Source: Splendidivirga corallicola
GTDB lineage: Bacteria; Bacteroidota; Bacteroidia; Cytophagales; Cyclobacteriaceae
DNA length: 64,000 nt
Reading direction: 5' to 3'
Assembly (NCBI GenBank): GCA_030442035.1
Contig: JAUJEA010000011.1
Span: forward strand, 222,844-286,843
Position numbers and translations under genes: made by a program. Shown here in pieces: positions 1-8,701 of the stretch. The first letter of the stretch is position 1. Every line of letters begins with the position of its first letter. The notes under the pieces were generated by a model. That model had not been told where the DNA came from and ran no database searches. It saw nothing but the letters and a program-made list of their open reading frames with translations.

Positions 1-167
1 GCTTACTTTCACCAATCGTAATTCTTAATTCAACATTCGTAATTATTTCATTAGACAATACCTTTTTTACAACAAATTCCCCATTGGTATAAAATCTGAT
101 CTGAAAGAATCCTGATTTTACTATATTCATAGTATAACTTTTTTCAACTGGAAAACACATTAATACT

Positions 168-938
168 ATGAGATCTCATGAAATAGATTATAAAATTATT
201 GGGGAAGATATTCAGATCGTGGAGGTGGAACTCGATCCGCGGGAAACTGTTATTGCTGAAGCAGGAGCCATGTTATATATGGAAGATGGCATACAGTTCG
301 AGACAAAAATGGGTGACGGCTCCGATCCGGATAAAGGCCTGTTTGGAAAATTGCTCTCAGCAGGATCAAGATTGATCACAGGTGAATCGCTGTTTATGAC
401 ACATTTCACTAACCATGGCCATCAAAAGCAAAAGGTAGCCTTTTCAGCCCCCTATCCGGGAACAGTGATTCCCATAGACTTAGCTCAGATGAGTCAAAAT
501 ACCCTTATAGTGCAAAAAGATGGGTTTTTATGTGCAGCTTTAGGAACCAAACTTTCCATACATTTTAACAAAAAATTAGGCTCCGGTTTGATAGGAGGGG
601 AAGGTTTTATTCTACAAAAGATACAGGGTGACGGTATGGCCTTTGCCCATGCCGGCGGAACAGTCATTGAGAAAACACTCAATAACGAAAAGCTGAGGAT
701 AGATACAGGATGTGTGGTAGCCATGGAATCTACCCTCAACTTTGATGTCCAACGAGCCGGCGGACTACGTTCCATGATCTTTGGGGGCGAGGGTATTTTC
801 TTAGCCACTATTCAGGGAACCGGAAAAGTCTGGCTACAATCCATGCCGATCAGAAAACTTGTACAAGCCCTGGCTCCATATGGAAGCAACAGGGGTAAGG
901 AAAGCAGCTCGCTGCTTGGTAGCTTCCTGGAGGATTAG
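168..938 (+). CDS. AIM24 / TIGR00266 family protein
   Basis: The 256-residue product matches the AIM24 (TIGR00266) family in length and pattern. It has an early stretch around residues 28-36 (IAEAGAMLY), a glycine-rich centre with [17 protein letters not shown] near residues 137-153, and a late [21 protein letters not shown] block. It has no signal peptide or membrane segment, so a cytoplasmic beta-sandwich protein is expected. The biochemical role in bacteria is not established; the yeast namesake is mitochondrial. It stands alone, with a long spacer before the next gene. Family assignment is confident and function is unknown. Confidence 0.85.
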   Translation: MRSHEIDYKIIGEDIQIVEVELDPRETVIAEAGAMLYMEDGIQFETKMGDGSDPDKGLFGKLLSAGSRLITGESLFMTHFTNHGHQKQKVAFSAPYPGTVIPIDLAQMSQNTLIVQKDGFLCAALGTKLSIHFNKKLGSGLIGGEGFILQKIQGDGMAFAHAGGTVIEKTLNNEKLRIDTGCVVAMESTLNFDVQRAGGLRSMIFGGEGIFLATIQGTGKVWLQSMPIRKLVQALAPYGSNRGKESSSLLGSFLED

Positions 939-1113
939 TGCAAAAGTGTGAGATGCTTTTTCAGATAGTCAAATAAATTATGAGTTTTGAATTTTGAATG
1001 ATGAATTAATATCATTCGACTCAGTTTCCTTTTGTCTTAAGCCTTTCTGCTAGAATTTGATTTACGATTAGTATCCCAGACAAAATTATTGTAACCGAAT
1101 GCCGCCTGTCCAT

Positions 1114-1196
1114 AAGGTGTCAGACACTTTAATTCACAAAGATGCATAGCAAACAACCAGAGCTCAGTTATTTAATAAGAGAAGTGTCAGACACCT
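1114..1196. repeat. REP/MITE-like inverted repeat with GTGTCAGACAC ends
   Basis: Positions 1115-1129 (AGGTGTCAGACACTT) and 1182-1196 (AAGTGTCAGACACCT) pair as inverted arms, 14 of 15 positions, around 52 bases with no ORF. Each arm is itself nearly palindromic. Ends of this GTGTC/GACAC type are familiar from small REP-like elements in several phyla. No transposase is nearby. Nothing else stands out in the 367-base gap between 938 and 1306. Confidence 0.6.
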
Positions 1197-1305
1197 ATCA
1201 ACCAATGCCTTCAAACCCTGAATCTCCCATAAAACAATCTATCATATTTCTCCAAAAACAATCCTTAAAATCTGCCGGATATGGTAATTTTATTCCCAAC
1301 ACAAA

Positions 1306-2352
1306 ATGCCTATGATCAAAACCGCTATCATTTCTTTTGGAGTATCAGCCCAGACTTTTCACGCTCCGCTTATCAATGCCAACCCTAATTTTCAACTAAA
1401 AAAAATATTACAAAAGAAAGGCCATGAAGCACGCGAAAGGTATCCTGAGATTGTGCTTGTTCAGGAATACAAGGAAGTCCTGAATGATCCTGAGATAGAC
1501 CTGGTAGTTATCGCTACACCAAATAAGCTTCATTTCAAAATGGCAAAGCAGGCATTGCTGGCACATAAGCATGTAGTGGTTGAAAAGCCTTTTACCGTAG
1601 AAGTGAACGAAGCGGAGGAGCTAATTCAATTGGCCAAAAAACAGGATAGGATCATCACAGTATTCCATAACCGCCGATTGGATGGCGATTTCTTAACGGT
1701 GAAAAAATTGGTTGAGGATGGAACACTGGGGAAGGTGGTGGAGCTTGAATCACGTTTCGATCGATTCAGGAATTTTATTAAAAACTGGAAAGAAAAAGAA
1801 GGAAAGGGTCATGGTATTTTGTATGATCTTGGAAGTCATTTGATTGATCAGGCTCTTGCACTTTTTGGAAAACCCGGACAGATTGAAGCGGATATTCGAA
1901 AGCAAAGGGAAGTAAGTGTCATTGAAGACTATTTTGAGATCAACCTTTATTATGATAATCTCAAAGTAATTCTAAAGGCGTCTATGCTTGCCAAGGAAAA
2001 AATGCCGAGATTCTCTGTATTTGGAGATAAAGGTACTTTCATTAAGTATGGACTGGATCCGCAGGAAGATAGGTTAAAGGCAAATTTTCAATATGTGCCT
2101 AACATTGGCGAAGACACGGAGGAAGATTATGGTTTGTTGAATGTTGAAATAAACGGCCAGGACAAAAGAAAAAAGTTAAAAACCATCCCCGGAGATTATA
2201 TGCAATTTTATGACAATCTATATCATGCCATTAAGCACCGGGAGAAGTTATTGGTTCCACCGGAAGATGCCAAAGCAGTATTAAAATTGATCGATCTTGC
2301 CTATCAAAGCAACCGGGAGATGAGAAGAATAATTGTTGACGAATGGACCTGA
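1306..2352 (+). CDS. Gfo/Idh/MocA family NAD(P)-dependent oxidoreductase
   Basis: The 348-residue protein has the two-domain plan of this family. An N-terminal Rossmann half starts with IISFGVSAQTFHAPLI, and the diagnostic EKPF motif is at residues 93-96. The C-terminal substrate half carries LYDLGSHLIDQ, whose histidine is usually catalytic. The nucleotide loop reads F-G-V-S rather than the standard GxGxxG, as in the FHAP subgroup. The first ATG is followed by a second two codons on, so the exact start is uncertain. The stop overlaps the start of the next gene by 10 bases, so they are probably cotranscribed. The substrate, probably a sugar or cyclitol, cannot be read from sequence. Confidence 0.88.
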   Translation: MPMIKTAIISFGVSAQTFHAPLINANPNFQLKKILQKKGHEARERYPEIVLVQEYKEVLNDPEIDLVVIATPNKLHFKMAKQALLAHKHVVVEKPFTVEVNEAEELIQLAKKQDRIITVFHNRRLDGDFLTVKKLVEDGTLGKVVELESRFDRFRNFIKNWKEKEGKGHGILYDLGSHLIDQALALFGKPGQIEADIRKQREVSVIEDYFEINLYYDNLKVILKASMLAKEKMPRFSVFGDKGTFIKYGLDPQEDRLKANFQYVPNIGEDTEEDYGLLNVEINGQDKRKKLKTIPGDYMQFYDNLYHAIKHREKLLVPPEDAKAVLKLIDLAYQSNREMRRIIVDEWT

Positions 2353-3218
2353 AAAATCATATAACATCACTGTTGAAAGATGCCATCGATCCGAAACTTG
2401 AGGTCTTTTCCATGAATACCCTTGGTGGGGGATGCATTAACCAGGCATCAAAAATAAATACAAGTCATGGTCCTTTTTTTCTAAAGTCAAATGCACAATG
2501 TCCGCCCGATATATTTCTTCGGGAAGCTGAGAGTCTGGAAGCGCTGGCCAGGGCAGGTAGCTCTTTAAAAATACCGAAGGTATTAGTGAAAACATCATTG
2601 GGAGAAAATCCTGCTATATTGATCACTGAATACTTGGAAGGCCCGGAACATTATCAGGATTTAGATGGAGCCCTTGGACAGGGATTGGCAGAATTGCATC
2701 AATACACACATGATCAATTTGGTTTTTATCATGACAATTATTGTGGAGCTACCCTGCAAAACAACCAATGGAATAATAAGTGGCTTGACTTTTTTCTCCA
2801 ACAGAGGATATGGTATCTGGTGGAAATGATAACGAAAAGGAGAAACCTTGGTGGTCATGAAATCAAGTTATATGAAAAATTCATTCTGGAGCCTCCTTCC
2901 TGTTTGCAACATGGTCCGAAACCTTCCCTGATCCATGGAGATCTTTGGTCTGGTAATTATATGCCAAGTAATCAGGGGCCGGCTATTATCGACCCGGCAA
3001 GTGCTTTTACAGACCGGGAATTTGAATTTTCCATTATGAACATGTTCGGAGGATTTTCTCAGAAAGTATGGGACACCTACGACGAGATTTATCCATTAAC
3101 TCCGGAATGGAAAGAAAGAAGTGATATTTATATGTTGTACCATTACCTGAATCACTATTACTTATTCGGAGGTGGATATGGTCAGCAGGCGACAAGTATT
3201 GTCAAAAGATATGTTTAA
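2343..3218 (+). CDS. fructosamine kinase family protein
   Basis: This 291-residue protein has the aminoglycoside-phosphotransferase-like fold of fructosamine-3-kinases. An N-terminal GGGCINQASKI loop is followed by the FFLKSN lysine. The catalytic loop LIHGDLWSGN lies near residues 198-207, and the metal-binding IIDPA follows. Family members phosphorylate ketosamine adducts on glycated proteins or related small molecules. Its ATG lies inside the end of the upstream oxidoreductase gene, which suggests translational coupling and a shared sugar-related role. Length is typical. Substrate is inferred only from family. Confidence 0.88.
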   Translation: MDLKNHITSLLKDAIDPKLEVFSMNTLGGGCINQASKINTSHGPFFLKSNAQCPPDIFLREAESLEALARAGSSLKIPKVLVKTSLGENPAILITEYLEGPEHYQDLDGALGQGLAELHQYTHDQFGFYHDNYCGATLQNNQWNNKWLDFFLQQRIWYLVEMITKRRNLGGHEIKLYEKFILEPPSCLQHGPKPSLIHGDLWSGNYMPSNQGPAIIDPASAFTDREFEFSIMNMFGGFSQKVWDTYDEIYPLTPEWKERSDIYMLYHYLNHYYLFGGGYGQQATSIVKRYV

Positions 3219-3298
3219 TGTGAATTTTGGATGCTAGTTGCGTAATTTTAGATTACAATTTCTCAACTTCAATACCTTAACACTTCAACACTTTAGAA

Positions 3299-3658
3299 AT
3301 GGACGTTATCAATTTGGAAGAAAAATATGAAAAATTCGGTGATCATTGGAATCCCAGGATCATTGGAGAGCTGAATGGTCAATATGTTAAAATTGCCAAA
3401 GTAAAAGGTGATTTTGTTTGGCATAGCCATGAAAACGAAGATGAACTTTTTCAGGTGATCAAAGGAACCCTTATGATGGATTTCAGAGATAAAACGGTGG
3501 AAGTAAATCCTGGAGAAATATTAATTGTACCTAAAGGTGTTGAACATCGTCCACGAGCTAAGGAGGAAGTTCAAATTATGATGTTCGAACCAAAATCTAC
3601 AGTCAACACAGGAGGAGAGGATAACGAGCTTACCAAAAAAGATCTTGAAACCATTTAA
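3299..3658 (+). CDS. small cupin-domain protein
   Basis: The 119 residues form a single cupin barrel. Motif 1 is HSHENEDELFQVIKG, supplying two histidines and an acidic ligand. Motif 2 is PGEILIVPKGVEHRP, supplying the last histidine. It is a cytosolic metal-binding protein of the kind annotated as a mannose-6-phosphate-isomerase-like cupin; no specific reaction can be assigned. The 80-base AT-rich gap upstream argues against tight coupling with the kinase gene. Family confident, role open. Confidence 0.85.
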   Translation: MDVINLEEKYEKFGDHWNPRIIGELNGQYVKIAKVKGDFVWHSHENEDELFQVIKGTLMMDFRDKTVEVNPGEILIVPKGVEHRPRAKEEVQIMMFEPKSTVNTGGEDNELTKKDLETI

Positions 3659-3723
3659 TCCTTAATTTTTCTCATTGGATAAGAAGACAGGAGTTCCTAT
3701 CTTTTGGCTCAATTGATTGATCC

Positions 3724-4515
3724 ATGAGTAATACAAATAGTATAGGTGTTATTGGAGCACCTTATGATAAAAATTCTACTTTTTTAAGAGGCCCAGCCTT
3801 GGCTCCGGCAAGAATCAGAGAAGCCCTATACTGCGAATCCGCTAATATGTCTACTGAAAGCTGTAGGGATTTAGGACAGGTTGATTCAATACATCTATTA
3901 GATGATCTGGAAATCCATCAATTCCCTGATGATATTGAAAGAGGGATTGGTAGTATACTGGATAAATTCGATCGAGTCATTACTTTGGGAGGCGATCACT
4001 CCATTACTTATCCGGTCATAAAGGCATTTTCCAGGAAATATAAAAAACTGAATATCCTGCATCTCGATGCCCATTGTGATCTTTACCACTTTTTTGATAA
4101 TAACCACTATTCCCATGCCTCACCATTTGCCAGGATCATGGAGGAACAATTAGCGCAACGACTGGTCCAGGTAGGAATCAGAACCTTAACACCTCATCAA
4201 AAGGAACAGGCTGAAAAATTCAACGTGGAAATCATTGATATGAACCATTGGGAGAACATCGAAAACATTGTCTTTGATGGCCCGGTCTATTTGTCCCTGG
4301 ATATTGATGTGTTGGATCCTGCATTTGCCCCGGGGATATCACATTATGAACCTGGTGGAGCCACTACCCGACAGGTAATACAGGTCATTCAAAATATAAA
4401 AGCCACCCTAGTGGGAGCCGACATTGTTGAACTAAATCCTGCCAGAGACATTTCTGATATGACCGCTATGGTTGCAGCAAAATTTTTAAAGGAGATTATC
4501 GATAGAATGTTATAA
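3724..4515 (+). CDS. arginase/agmatinase family ureohydrolase
   Basis: The 263-residue protein carries the binuclear manganese-site signatures of ureohydrolases in order: GGDHS near residue 86, LHLDAHCDLY near 115, and LSLDIDVLDP near 191. The arginase family hydrolyses guanidino groups of arginine, agmatine, formiminoglutamate or guanidinobutyrate. It is shorter than most agmatinases, and the substrate cannot be chosen from sequence alone. There is no signal peptide. It is separated from the cupin gene by 65 bases in the same direction. Confidence 0.85.
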   Translation: MSNTNSIGVIGAPYDKNSTFLRGPALAPARIREALYCESANMSTESCRDLGQVDSIHLLDDLEIHQFPDDIERGIGSILDKFDRVITLGGDHSITYPVIKAFSRKYKKLNILHLDAHCDLYHFFDNNHYSHASPFARIMEEQLAQRLVQVGIRTLTPHQKEQAEKFNVEIIDMNHWENIENIVFDGPVYLSLDIDVLDPAFAPGISHYEPGGATTRQVIQVIQNIKATLVGADIVELNPARDISDMTAMVAAKFLKEIIDRML

Positions 4516-4757
4516 GTACATTGTGTCGAAGTTATACCAGGTATCGTAATTTGTCATTTGAAATTCATTCCCTTTACGATAATATAGGCTTCAACTATAT
4601 AAGAACCATAATCCACCCCTTTCAACTTATTTCAAAAGCTTAGAGTCAATAAATTTTATGTTCTTTGAAATAACCGGATGTATTAGGGCGTTAGTTCGTA
4701 GAACCAAATTGCATCTTATGACCCAACTTGTACTCCAAACAATTGTAGTAACAAACC

Positions 4758-5774
4758 ATGACTTTTTTAAAAGAACTAACCAAAAATGGCTTGTTGGGTC
4801 TGATATTGATAGGAGCAGGATTATTCGGAGTGATAGCTTGTTCCGATGACGAAGCCGCACCGAACCCTTTTATTAAAACCCCCGGAACCGGAGAGTTTTA
4901 CAGAATAAGTGCCTTTGGTAATGTAGATGTGATTCCTTCCAAAAGACAGGTTCGTATTTTGGCACGAGTAACGGATAGCTTACACTTTGGAGTGCCAGGA
5001 TTAGAGAAATCCGATTTCGAGGTATTGGAGAACAATGAGGACAAGGTTTCGGATGTTGAAGCCAATACTAAAATTGATCCAGATAGCATTCCTTTTACTA
5101 TCAAAACGGTATTGTTGTTAGACATTAGCAAAAGTCTTGAGGGTGAGATCAATAATATTAAAACTGCGGTTAACAATTTGATCGATGCCAAAGTGGATCA
5201 GCAGGAATTTGCTATTTATACTTTTGATAGTAAGGTTAACATGATCCAGGATTTCACAAGCGATGCCATTACACTTAAGAATTCGGTTAATGCACTGCCT
5301 GAATCCGAACTTGATGCCTCGACGAATTTATATAGAGCCATCATAGATGCTTCCAAAGCCTGGCAGGATAAAATCACTATTGATGAAATTCAGGAGGGTA
5401 GTATGATCATATTTACCGATGGCAAACACAACGCCGATCCAAATCTTAATTTGAATGCTGCCATTGGAGCCATTAAAGGAAAAAGTGTTTTTGTTGCTGC
5501 GCTTGACGGTCCAAACCTGGACGAAGCTAATCTCAAAAGCATTGTAGGAAATGAAGCCAGGTATCTCCTGGCAGATGACATCTCAAAGTTGGAGGAGGTT
5601 TTTCTGAGTATCCAGCAAAAGATTATCACACAATCAAAAAGCATTTATTATATAACCTATACAAGTCCGATATCTGTTTCGGGGACTCAGAACCTAAAAG
5701 TACTGCTCAAAAACAATAGAAACATCGGTGAGGATTGTATGGTTGAAAAAACATTCTCTACCTCAGGATTTTGA
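4758..5774 (+). CDS. von Willebrand factor A domain lipoprotein
   Basis: A hydrophobic N-terminus ending in GVIACS gives a lipobox at about residue 28, so the mature protein should be lipid-anchored in the envelope. From about residue 115 a VWA domain begins with a complete MIDAS pattern: LLLDISKSLEG (DxSxS), a later TNLYRA threonine and FTDGKHN aspartate. Such domains bind a divalent metal and protein ligands. The C-terminal 60 residues form a short beta-rich extension. ATG 4758 is preferred because it places the signal sequence correctly. No operon partner is close. Confidence 0.82.
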   Translation: MTFLKELTKNGLLGLILIGAGLFGVIACSDDEAAPNPFIKTPGTGEFYRISAFGNVDVIPSKRQVRILARVTDSLHFGVPGLEKSDFEVLENNEDKVSDVEANTKIDPDSIPFTIKTVLLLDISKSLEGEINNIKTAVNNLIDAKVDQQEFAIYTFDSKVNMIQDFTSDAITLKNSVNALPESELDASTNLYRAIIDASKAWQDKITIDEIQEGSMIIFTDGKHNADPNLNLNAAIGAIKGKSVFVAALDGPNLDEANLKSIVGNEARYLLADDISKLEEVFLSIQQKIITQSKSIYYITYTSPISVSGTQNLKVLLKNNRNIGEDCMVEKTFSTSGF

Positions 5775-5961
5775 TTGATATAAATCTCAAGCGCTCAAAA
5801 ATAAACTTAAAGTGCATTAAACAGTGATTATGCTTTAAAAGCACGAAATCAATAAGTTATAAAATTGACAAATGATAAAAAAGAATAGGAAAAAATAGTA
5901 AAAGATATTTTCTGATTCCTAATTTTGAATTGGATTATAGATAATCCACATCTGCTTATGG

Positions 5962-5992
5962 AGGGGTGGTCCTTATGGGTCATCCCTTCTTT
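5962..5992 (+). terminator. possible intrinsic terminator after the VWA gene
   Basis: An imperfect 11-pair stem with several G-T pairs (5962-5972 with 5977-5987) closes a TTAT loop and is followed by a T-rich stretch. It lies almost 190 bases after the VWA stop, which lowers confidence. Confidence 0.35.
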
Positions 5993-6117
5993 ACTTTCAT
6001 ATCAATTGACCTGAAGAGTTGGAGCAAATGGCAGTGGAATTGTGTTGATGTGTTCAAGTATTTAAGTTGAAATATGGAAGATAGACTGTATACCCTTTAT
6101 GGCAAATTTTATTAGAC

Positions 6118-6194
6118 ATTTTACAATGCCGTAGGTATTTAATCTTTATAGCACATCGTAATAAATAGTCCTCAGTCCCGTAGGGACGGTATAT
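6118..6194. repeat. interspersed GTCCCGTAGGGAC element, copy 1
   Basis: TGCCGTAGGTAT at 6127-6138 is followed by AGTCCCGTAGGGACGGTA from 6174. The same two blocks recur at 63810-63843, with the second block inverted. The rest of the 842-base gap 5775-6616 is AT-rich, with no convincing gene; a 60-codon minus-strand ORF at 6289-6471 has no recognisable domain. Confidence 0.55.
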
Positions 6195-6616
6195 CGCAAC
6201 TACACCATAAAACCCTTTAACAACATTTTGTTTTTGCGAACATTGTAAAAATAAAAATTAACTCTCCTCAGGTTTACCGACTGACAAATCAATTAGCACA
6301 ATGTCCGAAATACAACGAAAAGATCAATGTCAGGATGATCAATTGAATCAGATAATACACGATGTTTCTGTTTTTACCTTTCACATTTAGAAAATTTATT
6401 GGTAAAGAATCAACGATTACCAATCTGGTATTATTCGGCAGTAGAATCCCAGATATTCTAAAGTTGATCAATTCATTTGCATACCACGATTTTTTCTTAA
6501 TTTAGTTTTTATTGTGATTCTTTCCACAAAGAATATTAAGCGAAATCAAAAATGACCAGTGCATTTTACGATTTGTTATTTAAATATTTGAAAAGCAAAA
6601 CACTAATCATAAACCC

Positions 6617-7489
6617 ATGAAATCAAAATTTAGCCTGCTTTTTCTAATACTCCTGCTATTGACCTGGGCATGCAATAATTCAACAGAAAGCCAATCAGGC
6701 AAAGAAGTAGCTGCAGCTGATGCAGCCAACGAAGAAAAACCAAAGAAAAGACCTGTTTCCGTAGAAAACGGAAAGTTCTTTGAAAAGGAGGGCAGAAAAT
6801 ATCTCTATGGTGGAGAAAGGGAAGATCAACACTTTGATATAACCGGTTACACACTGAAAGATGAACAATTTCACTATGGGATTGGTCGTGAAAAATTCCC
6901 GGCATTATTGGAGCCCAATTTCATCTCCGTGGAAATTGCTGATTCCATTTTCAGTGATGAGGACCGGTTTTTATTACTAAAAATTGGTGAAGATGCCAGA
7001 GCCTATTCGATCAAAGATCTGGAACATCACGAAGTGGTAAATGATATGGTGAATGGAAAACCGGTAATGGCTGCTTATTGTATATTGGCAGATTTAGGCG
7101 CTATCTATGATCGCACTTTAGGAGATAAAGTTTTCACTTTCGCACTCAGCGGCTACACCTATTATGACGAGGAAGTCTGGGATGGATTGGATGGTTTTGT
7201 CATGTGGGACAGGGAAACGGAAAGTTTGTGGTGGCCGCTGATTGGCAAGGCCGTTTCAGGTGCGATGCAGGGAACCGACATGAAGGTGCTGGACGAACAG
7301 CTCTGGTCGCAAACCACCTGGGGTATTATTAAGGAAAAGAATCCTCAAGCCATGGTACTTGAGCCAGGGCAGGATTTTGAAAGACCCGCTACCTGGGCAA
7401 AGTATGAGGATATCCAACCCATTTCCTCTGAAGGCAAAGGTATTGCTCCCAGATGGGGTGAGAATGCGGATGAAGAGTCAGATGATTGA
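6617..7489 (+). CDS. DUF3179 domain lipoprotein
   Basis: The signal sequence ends in LLLTWACNN, a lipobox with cysteine near residue 19. A low-complexity charged linker follows, then a DUF3179 domain. It is recognised by ARAYSIKDLEHHEVVND, then AAYCILADLGAIYDR, FALSGYTYYDEEVW and VMWDRETESLWWPLIGKAVSG. The function of DUF3179 is unknown; the domain is frequent in secreted or membrane-anchored proteins. It is a single-gene unit with long AT-rich spacers on both sides. Confidence 0.85.
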   Translation: MKSKFSLLFLILLLLTWACNNSTESQSGKEVAAADAANEEKPKKRPVSVENGKFFEKEGRKYLYGGEREDQHFDITGYTLKDEQFHYGIGREKFPALLEPNFISVEIADSIFSDEDRFLLLKIGEDARAYSIKDLEHHEVVNDMVNGKPVMAAYCILADLGAIYDRTLGDKVFTFALSGYTYYDEEVWDGLDGFVMWDRETESLWWPLIGKAVSGAMQGTDMKVLDEQLWSQTTWGIIKEKNPQAMVLEPGQDFERPATWAKYEDIQPISSEGKGIAPRWGENADEESDD

Positions 7490-7639
7490 GAGACCTGTTG
7501 GGAATTTTGAATCAATCATGAATTTCATATGACAAATTACAGTGCCAGGTACAACTTAAATACTTGAACACTTCGACACTTAAATACAATTCCACATAAG
7601 TGACCGGACCTTAGGTATCAGGCCCGATAGCTAACAGCT

Positions 7640-8236
7640 TTACTTTATAAAAGTAAACTTTAAAGGATAAGACCGAATGCCTTTTCCTTTATAGATTCTC
7701 CACGCTTTGGATATCGGCAATACAACCAAAAACAAAAAAATAAATAATCCAAAAAATATCGCAGGACCTACAATCATATAAGGATTGGCAACACCATTTA
7801 CTGTGGTGGCAAACATTCCCAAGACAACGAGTATAACGGTCAGAAACAGATAGATCGAATAGCTGATCTGCGCATTGATTAGGTCTTTACCTTGTTGATT
7901 GACCAAATTGATATGATCACGTTTGTACACCCAAAAAATAAACGGTCCGATTACGTTGCCACAGAATGGCAAAATAAAATATGCCAAAGTGCTTAAATGT
8001 AACATGGCCAGACTTCCCCTGTCTTTTTCAGGTGGTGGTGGGGTGAAGGCGTCCATACTCACCTCCAATGCCTCGGCAATTACCTTAAGGGTATATAATC
8101 GAGGGTCAACCTCACCGGATTCTATTCTTTGTACCGTTCTGACATTCAGGTTACTTTTTTCAGCAAGTTCTTCCTGCGTCATTCCCTTGAGTTTTCTGAA
8201 ATAAACAATTTTCTCGCAAACAAAATTTTTGTCCAT
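7640..8236 (-). CDS. Xre-type HTH regulator with DUF4870-like membrane domain
   Basis: Residues 8-62 form an Xre/Cro helix-turn-helix (RKLKGMTQEELAEKSNLNVR, then RTVQRIESGEVDPRLYTLKVIAEAL). A proline-rich hinge leads to a domain with three or four hydrophobic segments between residues 75 and 185, including the PFIFWVYKRDH block typical of DUF4870-like proteins. This HTH-plus-membrane layout is common in Bacteroidota and suggests a membrane-tethered regulator. Target genes are unknown. It is divergent from the subtilase gene. Confidence 0.82.
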   Translation of the reverse strand: MDKNFVCEKIVYFRKLKGMTQEELAEKSNLNVRTVQRIESGEVDPRLYTLKVIAEALEVSMDAFTPPPPEKDRGSLAMLHLSTLAYFILPFCGNVIGPFIFWVYKRDHINLVNQQGKDLINAQISYSIYLFLTVILVVLGMFATTVNGVANPYMIVGPAIFFGLFIFLFLVVLPISKAWRIYKGKGIRSYPLKFTFIK

Positions 8237-8529
8237 AAAAGTATATTTTGATCGTCCCTACAAATATGGTCGTTAATCAAAAACAATGTTACGGCAGCAG
8301 CACGACATTCCTACGGCATTAATGTTACATTGCTGTATATCAATATGTTACGAAAATTGGAAAAACGTGGTCAGGATAAATGTAATTTATAATCAAACCC
8401 TCGTTCTGCAGGAAGGAATGTAATCATATTCTGTTCTCCAAGCTCTCCGCAAATCGTAAATCTGTGTATTTCAAAGAAATGCCAAGATTATATGTACTAA
8501 AAAATGAACATTAATTGGCTTATTTCGGT

Positions 8530-8537
8530 TACTTTTG
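8530..8537 (+). promoter_or_regulatory. candidate -7 element for the subtilase gene
   Basis: TACTTTTG fits the Bacteroidota -7 consensus TAnnTTTG, but I see no TTG at the usual upstream spacing. If used, it gives a leader of about 160 bases. Nothing else stands out in the gap 8237-8701. Confidence 0.3.
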
Positions 8538-8701
8538 AGGTTTAACAAATATTAACAATTACCTCATATTAGGGTAAGATCTTATCAGAATTAAAGATTA
8601 TTGATTATCACAAAAGACGGCCAGGACATCTAACAAGCAAAATATTTGGAGATTGGCCACATTTTTGATAATTATAACTTGAGAACTTAAACTTAACATA
8701 A

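Noticed and set aside
3219..3298. Recurrent spacer words such as CTTCAACACTT (also near 7560 and 23640)
   Set aside because: They are short AT-rich words in gene-free spacers with no consistent structure or boundary, so I do not call them an element.
6289..6471. 60-codon hydrophobic minus-strand ORF in the 5.8-6.6 kb gap
   Set aside because: There is no recognisable domain or promoter and the composition is that of AT-rich spacer; it may be a gene remnant but cannot be supported.
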